Assembly (NCBI GenBank): GCA_046732855.1
Contig: JBKPNX010000052.1
Span: 1 to 47,095, forward strand
Source of the DNA: JBKPNX01 sp046732855
GTDB taxonomy: Bacteria > Pseudomonadota > Alphaproteobacteria > Geminicoccales > Geminicoccaceae
Length of the DNA: 47,095 nucleotides
Reading direction: 5' to 3'
Shown here: positions 33,166 to 41,484 of the stretch, one piece after another
Layout of the letters: each line of letters opens with the position of its first letter
Numbering within the stretch: position 1 is the first letter of the stretch
Notes under the pieces: generated by a model
The model's database searches: none
Told to the model about the DNA's origin: nothing
What the model saw: only the letters and a program-made list of their open reading frames with translations
Made by a program: the position numbers and the translations under genes

Positions 33166-34371
33166 ATGATCGTGGACGAACCGGAGAACATCGATCGCAC
33201 CGGCGGCGAGATCGCGCGCTGGCTGATCGACGAAGCGCGCCTGACCTGCGCGCCGCTCGACCTGATCGACGGCTTCTGCCGCCGCCTGGTTGATCGCGGC
33301 GTGCCGCTCTGGCGCCTGCGCGCCGGGCAAAGGCTCGCCAATCCGCTGGCCAGCGCCTGGGGCGTGATCTGGACCCGCGACGGCGCGGGCACGCACGAAT
33401 ACCTGGTGCCGCGGACCATGCTCTCGACCGGCGCGTACTACGGCAGCCCGTTTGAGTACGTGATCCGGCACCGGCGTACCTTCCGGCGCCGGCTCGTCGA
33501 CCTGCACCCCGAGCGCGACCACGAGGTGCTGCACGAGATGGCGATGGCGGGCGGCACCGATTACCTCGCCCTGCCGCTCGAGTATGGCGATAGCTCGGTA
33601 CAGGGGATGAGCCTCGTGAGCGACGCCGCGAGCGGCTTCGCGCAATGGCATCTCGAGCTGATCGAGCGCCTGCGCCAGCCTCTGGCCGCGGCGCTCGAGC
33701 CCACCGCCATGCGGCGCTCCAGCGCCAGCCTGCTGCGCACTTTCCTCGGCGACGGCCCAGCGGATGCGGTGCTCGGGGGCGCGATCCGGCGCGGCGACCG
33801 CCGCCATATCGAAGCGGCGATCCTGCTCGCCGACCTGCGCGGCTTCACCGCGATGGGCGAGCGGTTCGGCGAAGCGGACCTGTTCGCCGCGCTCGACCGC
33901 TATTTCGAGGCGGTGGTCGAGGCCGTGCGCGGCGCCGGCGGCGACGTGCTGAAGTTTCTGGGCGACGGCGTCCTCGCGATCTTTTCGGTCGAGAAGGCCG
34001 GCAGCCGCGCCGGCGCATGCGCCGCGGCGCTGCATACGGTCGAGCGTGCCCGCCGCGACCTGGTCGGGGCAGCGGCGGCGGACGGCACGCCGCTGGCGTT
34101 CCGGGCCGCGCTCCACGTTGGAGAGGTGGTCTACGGCAATATCGGCAGCCCCGACCGGCTCGATTTCACCGTGCTCGGTTCCGCGGTCAACCTGGTCAGC
34201 CGGCTCGAGGGGCTGGCCAAGCAGCTCGACCGCGCCACGCTCTGCTCCGCCGCGTTTGCCCGCGAACTCGATGCGCCGCTCGTCTCGCTCGGCCGCTTTC
34301 CGCTGAAGGGCGTGGCCGAGGCGCATGAGGTGTTCGCGCCGGATGACGACCAATCTCACGCGAGCTCATGA
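33166..34371 (+). CDS. class III adenylate cyclase-like protein
   Basis: A 401-residue soluble protein. Residues ~1-190 are a domain with no motif I can name (IDRTGGEIARWLIDEARLTCAPLDLIDGFCRRLVDRGVPLWRLRAG). Residues ~215-395 are a class III cyclase domain: the metal-binding Asp residues in AILLADLRGFTAMGERF and KFLGDGVLAIF, then ALHVGEVVYGNIGSPDRLDFTVLGSAVNLVSRLEGLA. The Lys before FLGDG and the Asp in RLDFT are the pair that selects ATP, so cAMP is the likely product. ATG 33166 follows AGGCGGAC; the longer upstream frame looks noncoding. It lies divergent from ligD with no visible operon partner. Confidence 0.88.
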   Translation: MIVDEPENIDRTGGEIARWLIDEARLTCAPLDLIDGFCRRLVDRGVPLWRLRAGQRLANPLASAWGVIWTRDGAGTHEYLVPRTMLSTGAYYGSPFEYVIRHRRTFRRRLVDLHPERDHEVLHEMAMAGGTDYLALPLEYGDSSVQGMSLVSDAASGFAQWHLELIERLRQPLAAALEPTAMRRSSASLLRTFLGDGPADAVLGGAIRRGDRRHIEAAILLADLRGFTAMGERFGEADLFAALDRYFEAVVEAVRGAGGDVLKFLGDGVLAIFSVEKAGSRAGACAAALHTVERARRDLVGAAAADGTPLAFRAALHVGEVVYGNIGSPDRLDFTVLGSAVNLVSRLEGLAKQLDRATLCSAAFARELDAPLVSLGRFPLKGVAEAHEVFAPDDDQSHASS

Positions 34372-34446
34372 GGCCAACCGTCGGACAAGCGCGAAGACCG
34401 CTGCAGTCTGCACGGCGGACGGGTAAGCCGCTCCAACCGGTTCGGG

Positions 34447-35286
34447 CTACAGCTCGGTGCGTACCTGCCACAGCTCGGGAAAGCAGCAGAGATCGACCGC
34501 GCGCCTGAGGTAGGCCACGCCCGAGGTACCGCCGGTCCCGGTCTTGTGGCCGATGATCCGCTCGACCGTGGTCACGTGGCGAAAGCGCCATTGCCGGAAC
34601 CAGTCCTCGAGGTCGACCAGCTCCTCGGCCAGCTCGTACACGTCCCAGTGCGCGCGCGATTCCCGGTAGATCGCCTGCCATGCCGCGAGCACGCTCGGGT
34701 CGCTCCGGTGCGGCTTGGTCCAGTTGCGCTCGCACACCTCCGGCGCGATGGCGAAGCCCCGCCGGGCGAGCAGCCGGATCGCCTCGTCGTAGAGGCTCGG
34801 CGCCTCCAGCTCGCGCCGCAGCTCCGCCTCGATCGCGGGGGTGTGGCGGTGCACGGCAAGCATGCCGGGCTGCTTCTGCCCGAGCACGAACTCGAGCAGG
34901 CGGTACTGGTGCGACTGTAGCCCGGAGGCCGGCCCCAGCTTATGGCGAAACGCGAGGTAATCGGCCGGGGTGAGCGTCGAGAGCACGTCCCAGGATTGGA
35001 TCAGCTGCGCCTGGATGCGTGACACCCGCGCCAGCATCTTGAATGCCGGCTGCAGGTCGTCCGCAACGATGCGCTGCCGCGCCGCGCGCAGCTCGTGCAC
35101 CATCAGCTTGAGCCACAGCTCGGTCGCCTGGTGGATCACGATGAACAGCAGCTCGTCGTGGCTGTCGGACACCGGCCGCTGGCAGTCGAGCAGCTGATCG
35201 AGCGCCAGATAGCGGCCGTAGGTCAGCTGGCCGGCGAAGTCGGTCTTGACCCCCGGCTCAAGGCCACGTTCGGTATCGTCGCTCAT
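34447..35286 (-). CDS. kynA: tryptophan 2,3-dioxygenase
   Basis: A 279-residue heme enzyme that opens the indole ring of tryptophan to N-formylkynurenine. Family segments are LTYGRYLALDQLLDCQRP, HDELLFIVIHQATELWLKLMVHEL (active-site His), SGLQSHQYRLLEFVLGQK and the C-terminal WRFRHVTTVERIIGHKTGTGGTSGVAYLRRA with the heme-ligating His. ATG 35286 overlaps the kynU stop (ATGA), so translation is coupled. No kynurenine formamidase (kynB) is visible next to them, so the middle step would be supplied elsewhere. Confidence 0.97.
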   Translation of the reverse strand: MSDDTERGLEPGVKTDFAGQLTYGRYLALDQLLDCQRPVSDSHDELLFIVIHQATELWLKLMVHELRAARQRIVADDLQPAFKMLARVSRIQAQLIQSWDVLSTLTPADYLAFRHKLGPASGLQSHQYRLLEFVLGQKQPGMLAVHRHTPAIEAELRRELEAPSLYDEAIRLLARRGFAIAPEVCERNWTKPHRSDPSVLAAWQAIYRESRAHWDVYELAEELVDLEDWFRQWRFRHVTTVERIIGHKTGTGGTSGVAYLRRAVDLCCFPELWQVRTEL

Positions 35287-36545
35287 GTCACGGCCGCTCG
35301 CTGTTTGAACGCCGGCTGATCCCAGCTGCCCTCGGTCATGATCGCGCCAAGCGCATCGACTGCGTCCCATACGTCGACGAAACGCACGTACAGCGGGGCG
35401 AAGCCGAAGCGCAGCAGGTCCGGCGTGCGGAAATCGCCGATCACGCCCCGCGCGATCAGCGCCTGTATGATCGGATAGCCGTCGGGATGGCGCAGCGCCA
35501 CCTGCGCGCCTCGCCCGTGGGCGGCGCGCGGACTGGCGATGGTGAAGCCGAACCCGGCGCAGCGCTCCTCGAAGAGGCGGATGAACAGGTCCGTCAGCGC
35601 CATCGCCTTTTGCCGGAGTGCCCGCTGGTCGACCTCCAGCAGCAGGTCGACGCCGGCCTCGAGCGCCTTCAGGCTAAGAATCGGGGGCGTCCCCGACAGA
35701 AACCGGGCGATGCCGGGGGCGGGGTCGTACGCGCTCTCGAAGGCGAACGGCCGGGCGTGGCCGAACCAGCCGGTGATCGGCTGCCGGACCCGCTCGTGCC
35801 AGCGCTCGGCGGCGAACAGGAACGCGGGCGCGCCGGGGCCGCCGTTCAGATACTTGTAGCCACACCCGACCGCCAGATCGACGTCGGCCGCAGCGAGGTC
35901 GACCGGCACGGCGCCGGCGCTGTGGGCGAGATCCCACAAGGCGAGCGCGCCTGCCTCGTGGGCGGCTCGCGTGAGCCGCGTCATGTCGTGCATGCGCCCC
36001 GTGCGATAGTCCACGTGGCTGAGTATGAGCAGGGCCGGGGCATCGTCCAGCGCCGCCTCGATCTCCTCACTCGCCACCAGGCGCAGTTCCATGCGCTCGC
36101 CGAGCAGATCCCGCAGGCCCTGCGCGACGTACAGATCGGTCGGGAAGTTGGTCTGCTCGGAAACGACGAGGTGACGGCCATGGCGCAGGTGGAGCGAAGT
36201 GGCGAGCAGCTTGAACAGATTGACCGAGGTCGAATCCGCGACGATCACCTCGTGCGCCTTCGCTCCGATCAGGCGCGCGATCTTCGCGCCGAGGCGCTGC
36301 GGCAGGTCGACCCAGCCGTGCCGGTTCCAGCTGGTGATCAGATCCTCGCCCCACTGCCGGCGCACCACGTCCTGGATCAGCCCCTCGGTCGCCTTGGGCA
36401 GCGGCCCGAGCGAGTTGCCATCGAGATAGATTGTCCCCTCGGGCAGGACGAAGCGTTCCCGCCAGGCCGCCAGCGGATCGGCCGCGTCCAGAGCCGCACA
36501 CGCCTCGCGCGTCAGACGGGCGTGTGCGCTTGCATCATTCGCCAT
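35283..36545 (-). CDS. kynU: kynureninase
   Basis: A 420-residue PLP enzyme that cleaves kynurenine to anthranilate and alanine. It shows TIYLDGNSLGPLPKA, ADSTSVNLFKLL, SEQTNFPTDLYVAQGL, SHVDYRTGRMHDM, WDLAHSAGAVPVDL and the PLP-lysine region GCGYKYLNGGPGAPAFLF, then the family ending GDFRTPDLLRFGFAPLYVRF. ATG 36545 (MANDASAHARL) is preferred over an upstream in-frame start that adds Arg-rich residues. Together with tryptophan 2,3-dioxygenase it forms a tryptophan catabolic operon. The 232 bp upstream separate it from the LysE gene and should hold its promoter. Confidence 0.96.
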   Translation of the reverse strand: MANDASAHARLTREACAALDAADPLAAWRERFVLPEGTIYLDGNSLGPLPKATEGLIQDVVRRQWGEDLITSWNRHGWVDLPQRLGAKIARLIGAKAHEVIVADSTSVNLFKLLATSLHLRHGRHLVVSEQTNFPTDLYVAQGLRDLLGERMELRLVASEEIEAALDDAPALLILSHVDYRTGRMHDMTRLTRAAHEAGALALWDLAHSAGAVPVDLAAADVDLAVGCGYKYLNGGPGAPAFLFAAERWHERVRQPITGWFGHARPFAFESAYDPAPGIARFLSGTPPILSLKALEAGVDLLLEVDQRALRQKAMALTDLFIRLFEERCAGFGFTIASPRAAHGRGAQVALRHPDGYPIIQALIARGVIGDFRTPDLLRFGFAPLYVRFVDVWDAVDALGAIMTEGSWDQPAFKQRAAVT

Positions 36546-36777
36546 CGCTGCTCTTCGTCGCCGGGCTGCCCGTTCATCTGGCTCGCCGGCCTGGCCCGAC
36601 AAGCCCGCTCGCCGTGCAGCTTAGCCGAACGTCGGGTGCGCTACCACAGATTGAAGAGCGCCCGACCACGACCCGCGCAACGGCCGGCATCTGCGGGAGA
36701 TCCGAGACTGCGCCAGCCGTCGCCGCCGCTCAGCAGCCATCCCGCGCATCGACCGCCGGCGCGCCGCCGGGGCAGGT

Positions 36778-37398
36778 TCACTGCCGTCGGGCGAGCGCGA
36801 GGCCGAGCGCGGCCACGATCAGACACGAACCGGTCAGCCGATTGCGCAGCCGGGCCCGGCGACGCGAGCGCAGCCACGGGCGCAGCCGGCCGGCGAGGAC
36901 GGCGTATGCGCCGTCGAGGAGGGTGGCGATGACCAGGAAGGTGACGCCGAGCAGTGCGAGCTGCGGCCCGGGCGGGCTGCCCGCCTCGACGAACTGCGGG
37001 AAGAACGCGGCGTAGAAGAACAGAATCTTCGGGTTGGTCGCCGAGACCAGGAGGCCCTGCCAGAACAGAGCGCTCGCGCCGGCCGCACGGCCGTCGAGAT
37101 CATCCAGCGCCAGCGGCGCCGCCCGCCACTGCTGGATGCCCAGCCAGAGCAGATACGCCACGCCGGCCCAGCGCAGCCACTCGAACCACGCCGCGAGCAC
37201 GACCATCAGCGAGCTCATGCCGACCGCCACCGCCGTGAGCTGCAGCGCGATCGCCGTGCTGGTGCCGGCGAGCGTGACCAGCGCGCGCCGGGGCCCGTGC
37301 GCGAGGCTGTTGGCGACCAGCAGGGTGACGTTGGGCCCCGGGATCAGGATCAGCACGGTCGTGGCCAGAAGAAAGGCCAGGTACAGTTCGGAGTCCAT
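36778..37398 (-). CDS. LysE/RhtB-family amino acid exporter
   Basis: A 206-residue membrane protein with about six hydrophobic helices. The N-terminus MDSELYLAFLLATTVLILIPGPNVTLLVANSLAHG carries the IPGPN motif of LysE/RhtB exporters, and SATNPKILFFYAAFFPQFV is the second conserved block. It exports an amino acid or similar small molecule; the substrate is not visible. ATG 37398 begins 10 bp after the short-chain dehydrogenase, so the two are probably one operon. It lies upstream of kynU on the same strand, which allows but does not prove a link with tryptophan metabolites. Confidence 0.87.
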   Translation of the reverse strand: MDSELYLAFLLATTVLILIPGPNVTLLVANSLAHGPRRALVTLAGTSTAIALQLTAVAVGMSSLMVVLAAWFEWLRWAGVAYLLWLGIQQWRAAPLALDDLDGRAAGASALFWQGLLVSATNPKILFFYAAFFPQFVEAGSPPGPQLALLGVTFLVIATLLDGAYAVLAGRLRPWLRSRRRARLRNRLTGSCLIVAALGLALARRQ

Positions 37399-37408
37399 CG
37401 CGGGGCGC

Positions 37409-38149
37409 TCAGATCGTGATGCCGCCGTCGACGACGAACACCTGGCCCGTGGTGTACGCGCTCTCCTCGCTCGCCAGATAAATCGCGATCGCGGCGATTT
37501 CCTCGGCCGTGCCGAGCCGGCCCATCGGCTGTCGGGCGATGAAGTCGCGGCGCGCCGCCTCCGGGTCGTCGAAGGCGGCGATGCGCTCGTCCAGCGAGGG
37601 ACTCTGGATCGTGCCGGGCGCGATCGCGTTGCAGCGCACGCCGCGGCGCACATAGTCAGCGGCGACCGATTTGGTCAGGCCGATCACGGCGGCCTTGCTG
37701 GTGCCGTAAATGAACCGGTTGGGCAGCCCTTTGAGGCTCGAGCAGACCGAGGCGACGTTGACGACGCTGCCGCCGCCCTGATCCAGCATCGCCGGCAAAA
37801 ACGCCTGGATCATGCGGTACATGGACTTCACGTTCAGGTTCATGGAAAAGTCGTAATCCCCCTCTGCGCACTCCAGAATCGACCCATGGTGGACGAAGCC
37901 TGCGACGTTGACCAGGGCGTCGAACGGGCTCTGCTCCTTCGCGAGCCGGGCGATCTCGGCGGCGTGGGTGACGTCCAGACGCGCGGTGCTCACGCCCTCT
38001 TGGGCCTCGAGATCGACCAGCAGGGCGGCGTTGACGTCAGTGGCCAGGACCAGCGCGCCCTCGCGCGCCATCGCGATCGCCGTGGCCCGGCCGATCCCTT
38101 GCGCCGCCGCCGTGACCAATGCGCGCTTGCCGCTCAGCCGTCCGGCCAT
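37409..38149 (-). CDS. short-chain dehydrogenase resembling DHRS6/BDH2 and L-KDF dehydrogenase
   Basis: A 246-residue Rossmann-fold oxidoreductase. It has the cofactor motif TAAAQGIG (residues ~12-19), LATDVN (favouring NAD), NVAGFVHHG, the active-site Ser region VVNVASVCSS, the catalytic Tyr/Lys in YGTSKAAVIGLTKSVAADYVRRG, and the ending YLASEESAYTTGQVFVVDGG. The blocks TAAAQGIG, NVAGFVHHG, DFSMNLNVKSMYRMIQAFLP and GLTKSVAADY recall animal DHRS6/BDH2 and bacterial 2-keto-3-deoxy-L-fuconate dehydrogenases. A hydroxy-acid or sugar-acid substrate is therefore likely; which one is not known. It shares an operon with the LysE exporter and is divergent from a D-2-hydroxyacid dehydrogenase. Confidence 0.85.
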   Translation of the reverse strand: MAGRLSGKRALVTAAAQGIGRATAIAMAREGALVLATDVNAALLVDLEAQEGVSTARLDVTHAAEIARLAKEQSPFDALVNVAGFVHHGSILECAEGDYDFSMNLNVKSMYRMIQAFLPAMLDQGGGSVVNVASVCSSLKGLPNRFIYGTSKAAVIGLTKSVAADYVRRGVRCNAIAPGTIQSPSLDERIAAFDDPEAARRDFIARQPMGRLGTAEEIAAIAIYLASEESAYTTGQVFVVDGGITI

Positions 38150-38303
38150 GGTCGCCTCCTGTCACCCACGCGGTCGCCGCCCATGCTAGGCGAACGCCGC
38201 GCCGCCGCAAGACGCGCGGTAGGTCAGGCGCATGCCGGGGGTGGACGCGCGGGCCGTCCCTGCTAGGCTCGCCGCGCTTCAAAAGGAGACGGTGGATCGA
38301 GCC

Positions 38304-39335
38304 ATGCTGGTACTGATGCCCGATGCCCAGTTCGAGGACGACGGCGACATCGAGCGCGAGGTGCTCGGCAATCTCGCCGACGTGGCGGTGCATCACGAAC
38401 TGCTCGCCGAGCGCATCGCCGGCGAGGACTGGGCCCACGCCGATGCGCTGATCGTCTACTATGGCGTGCCGGTCGACCGGAACCTGATCGAGCGCCTGGA
38501 CAGCTGCCGGATCCTGGTGCGCGCCGGCGTCGGTTACGACCATATCGACCTCGCCGCGTGCGCCGCGCGCGGCATCCCGGTGTGCAACGTGCCGGACTAC
38601 GGCACCACCGAAGTGGCCGATCACGCGATCGCCTTGACCCTGGCGCTCGCGCGCGGGCTGGTCTCGTATCACGCGCGGCTCCTGGCCGATCCGCATGCCG
38701 GGTGGCATTGGTCCGGCGCGCCGTTGGTGCGCCGGCTGCGCGGCGGCACCTTCGGCATCGTCGGCCTCGGCCGCATCGGTACGGCGACGAGCCGCCGCGC
38801 GCGGGCCCTGGACATGGAGATCTGCTTCTACGATCCCTACCTGCCGGACGGCGCGGAGCTCGCGCACGGCTACCGGCGGTGCGACAGCCTGGAAGCCCTG
38901 CTTGCCACATCAGACGTGGTCAGCCTGCACTGTCCGCTGACCGACCAGAACCGCAACATGATCGACGAGCCGGCGCTGCGCGCGATCAAGCCGGGCGCCC
39001 TCCTGATCAACACGGCGCGCGGCGGGCTGGTCGATCTAGGCGCGCTCGAGGCAGCCTTGCGCGATGGCCAACTGGGCGGTGCGGCTCTCGACGTGCTGCC
39101 GGGCGAGCCGCCGGACCCCGAACACCCCCTGCTCCAGGCGTTCCGTCGTCGCGAGCCGGGCCTCGATGGACGGCTGCTGCTGACCCCGCACGTCGCCTGG
39201 TTTTCGTCGGCGGGCCGTGCCGATCTGCGCCGGAAATCGGCCGAAACCGTGCGCGACTTCCTGCTCGCCGGCCGCCTGCGCAACTGCGTCAATCAGGCCG
39301 CGCTCGAGGAGGCCGGACTGCAAGGCAACAAGTAG
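38304..39335 (+). CDS. D-isomer-specific 2-hydroxyacid dehydrogenase (CtBP-like)
   Basis: A 343-residue NAD-dependent dehydrogenase. It has the substrate-domain segment ILVRAGVGYDHIDLAACAARGIPVCNVPDYGTTEVADHAIAL, the NAD motif GIVGLGRIG, then LHCPLTDQNRNMID, the catalytic Arg in INTARGGLVDLGALEAAL, the Glu in LPGEPPDPEHP and the His in TPHVAW. The VGYDHID/CNVPDYGT pattern groups it with the C-terminal-binding-protein-like subfamily; the exact 2-hydroxyacid is unknown. Start choice is uncertain: GGAG lies 15 bases before ATG 38304 but only 3 before an in-frame GTG at 38292. Confidence 0.87.
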   Translation: MLVLMPDAQFEDDGDIEREVLGNLADVAVHHELLAERIAGEDWAHADALIVYYGVPVDRNLIERLDSCRILVRAGVGYDHIDLAACAARGIPVCNVPDYGTTEVADHAIALTLALARGLVSYHARLLADPHAGWHWSGAPLVRRLRGGTFGIVGLGRIGTATSRRARALDMEICFYDPYLPDGAELAHGYRRCDSLEALLATSDVVSLHCPLTDQNRNMIDEPALRAIKPGALLINTARGGLVDLGALEAALRDGQLGGAALDVLPGEPPDPEHPLLQAFRRREPGLDGRLLLTPHVAWFSSAGRADLRRKSAETVRDFLLAGRLRNCVNQAALEEAGLQGNK

Positions 39336-39476
39336 CAAGGGGGATCGCGAGGTCTGCGTTCGACGCGGTGATCGCCGGCCGACGCGTGCAGCCGCGCGGC
39401 CGTTCCCGGCTCGGCGGCACATTTGGCATCGGCATCGAACCGGCCGGGCGATCGGACGAGGAGCGTCTTCGCCGAC

Positions 39477-40526
39477 TCAAAACCGCGCCGGGCTCCCGGT
39501 CATCTGGGCCACGAGATTGAAGAAGGCCCGCTTGCGCGGCGCGTTAATGCGCCAGTCCACCGGCACGCTCTGAAAGCCGCATTCCGGGCTCTCCTCGGGC
39601 AGCCTGTAATCGAACAGCCCCCAGCTGGCGCCCTCGGAGACCGCGGCCATGAAGTTGTTGTCCGGCCGGTCGAAATCGAAATGGTCGTCCTCGTTAAACA
39701 CGACCGGCTGGCCCCGATAATAGGGTGCACCGCGAGTCTTCCGCACCATCGAGCGGATCTCGTCCGGGTCGTCGACATGATTACCGTGAAGGAACAGGAC
39801 ATCCGCCACATCGGTCACACTCGCCTGGGGAATCGAGCCGCCACGATAGCTGGTGCCGACCAGCAGCCGCCCAGCCCGATTGGCGACGCGACCCGCCGAG
39901 ACGCGCTGGACGATCGAGATCAGCTCGTGGCAGCGCTCCGGTTGCAGGATCTCGTGCGTGTAGAGCGGCACGTCGATCTCGTTGGCGATCTCGACGATCA
40001 CGTTGGTATGGCTACGCGCGGTGACCCACGCCGTGGCGTTCTCCGTCGCGGCCACGACCGCGGCCTCGTCGGACAAGCGCTGGTCCTGGCCGAAATAGAA
40101 GTAGCCGAGGATCACGACCATCCCGAGCTCGTCGGCGCGGTCGATGATACGCGCCATGCGCGCGGCGTAGTCGGGCCGCAGGCGTCCATCGGCCTCGAAG
40201 GCAGAGTTGTGCCAGGGCTGTTCGCTCGAGTAGCCCTGGGGGCTGCCGCCCTGGAAATTGACGGTGAAGGCGAGCAGCCCCGCGCTGCGCCAGCTGGGCA
40301 TCGCGGCGACGAATTCGCTGGTATTGCGCTCGGCATCGAACGGGCCGTCGGGATAGGCGAACGTCGCCCGGGTCGCGGAGTTCAGGTCGTCGAACACGCC
40401 CTGGACCATGCGGGCGTTGAGCAGCAGCCCGTCGATGCGATGGCCGCGGAACCAGCGTCCCGGGTAGGTGACACCGCCATTGATCAGAAAGCGGTCGCCA
40501 TCGACGTCGACCGTCGTCCTGCCCAC
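39477..40526 (-). CDS. glycoside hydrolase-like TIM-barrel protein (clan GH-A)
   Basis: A 349-residue protein without a signal peptide. It resembles GH5-like enzymes: FLINGGVTYPGRWFRGHRIDGLLLNAR at the start, LAFTVNFQGGSPQGYS, ADELGMVVILGYFYFG (a barrel strand), VIVEIANEIDVPLYT (an Asn-Glu pair at the expected acid/base position) and QPVVFNEDDHFDFDR (a Glu at the expected nucleophile position), ending with a Trp/Phe-rich stretch. GTG 40526 has GGGAG six bases upstream. It is the last gene of the left ABC sugar operon, so it may act in the cytoplasm on an imported oligosaccharide or glycoside. The specific bond cleaved cannot be told, and catalytic assignment is by position. Confidence 0.65.
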   Translation of the reverse strand: MGRTTVDVDGDRFLINGGVTYPGRWFRGHRIDGLLLNARMVQGVFDDLNSATRATFAYPDGPFDAERNTSEFVAAMPSWRSAGLLAFTVNFQGGSPQGYSSEQPWHNSAFEADGRLRPDYAARMARIIDRADELGMVVILGYFYFGQDQRLSDEAAVVAATENATAWVTARSHTNVIVEIANEIDVPLYTHEILQPERCHELISIVQRVSAGRVANRAGRLLVGTSYRGGSIPQASVTDVADVLFLHGNHVDDPDEIRSMVRKTRGAPYYRGQPVVFNEDDHFDFDRPDNNFMAAVSEGASWGLFDYRLPEESPECGFQSVPVDWRINAPRKRAFFNLVAQMTGSPARF

Positions 40527-40602
40527 GCGGCTCTCCCTTACCGGTTTCCGGGCGCCGGGATCCGATTGGCCCAACGCCGTCGAGGCGATCCGGTCGGCCG
40601 GC

Positions 40603-41451
40603 TCAGCCTTTGACCGCGCCGGTCATCCCCGACACGTAATGTTCGACGAAGAAGGAGTACGCGAACGCCACCGGCACCGAGCCGAGGAGCGCCCCGGCCA
40701 TCAGCGAGCCCCAGAAGAACACGTCGCCTTTGATCAATTCGCTGGTCACCCCGACCGGGATGGTCTTGTTCACCGGCGAGGAGATGAACACGAGCGCGTA
40801 CAAAAACTCGTTCCACGATAGCGTGAAGGCGAAGATCCCGGCCGAGAGTATGCCGGGAATGGCGAGCGGCAGAATGATGAAGACCATCGCCTGGATGCGT
40901 GTCGCGCCGTCGATCCGGGCGCACTCCTCGAGCTCCTTGGGGATGGTCTGGAAGTAGCCCATCAGCAGCCAGGTGCAGAACGGCACCAGGAAGGTCGGGT
41001 AGGTGAAGATCAGCGACCAGGTCGTGTCCTGCAAATGCATCCACGAGATGACCCCGGTGAGCGGGATGAACAACAGCGTGGGCGGAACCAGATACGTGAC
41101 GAAGATGGAAATGCCGAAGACCGTCGAGCCCGGGAAAATCAGCCGGGCCAGGGCGTAGCCCGCAAGCACCCCGGCGAACAGCGAGATCGCGGTCGACGCG
41201 CACGCGACCCAGAAGGTGTTGATCGCCCAGCGGACGAACAGGGTGTCGTTGAACAACTTGGTCCAATGGGACAGGGTCGGCTGGCGCACCAGAAATGGCG
41301 AGAGGCGCGGATTGTAGAGTTCCGGATCAGGTTTGATCGAGGTGATCAGCATCCACAAGAACGGGAACAGCATCGCGAACACGAAGAAAAAGAGCGGAAT
41401 GTAAAATACCACCAGCCTCCTGAAGTAAGTCTCGCCGACTGTCGAGCCCAT
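40603..41451 (-). CDS. carbohydrate ABC transporter permease (MalG type)
   Basis: A 282-residue inner-membrane permease with about six helices (first LVVFYIPLFFFVFAMLFPFLWML, then SITSIKPDPELY as the typical post-helix segment). The EAA loop that contacts the ATPase is EECARIDGATRIQAMVFIILPLAIPG. It pairs with the MalF-type permease whose gene ends 33 bp upstream. ATG 41451 gives a family-like short N-terminus (MGSTVGETYFRR). The order SBP, MalF-type, MalG-type is standard for sugar importers. The matching ATPase gene is not in this operon as far as seen. Confidence 0.93.
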   Translation of the reverse strand: MGSTVGETYFRRLVVFYIPLFFFVFAMLFPFLWMLITSIKPDPELYNPRLSPFLVRQPTLSHWTKLFNDTLFVRWAINTFWVACASTAISLFAGVLAGYALARLIFPGSTVFGISIFVTYLVPPTLLFIPLTGVISWMHLQDTTWSLIFTYPTFLVPFCTWLLMGYFQTIPKELEECARIDGATRIQAMVFIILPLAIPGILSAGIFAFTLSWNEFLYALVFISSPVNKTIPVGVTSELIKGDVFFWGSLMAGALLGSVPVAFAYSFFVEHYVSGMTGAVKG

Positions 41452-41484
41452 GAGGCAGCTCCCGGCAATCCGTGACCTGCTCGC

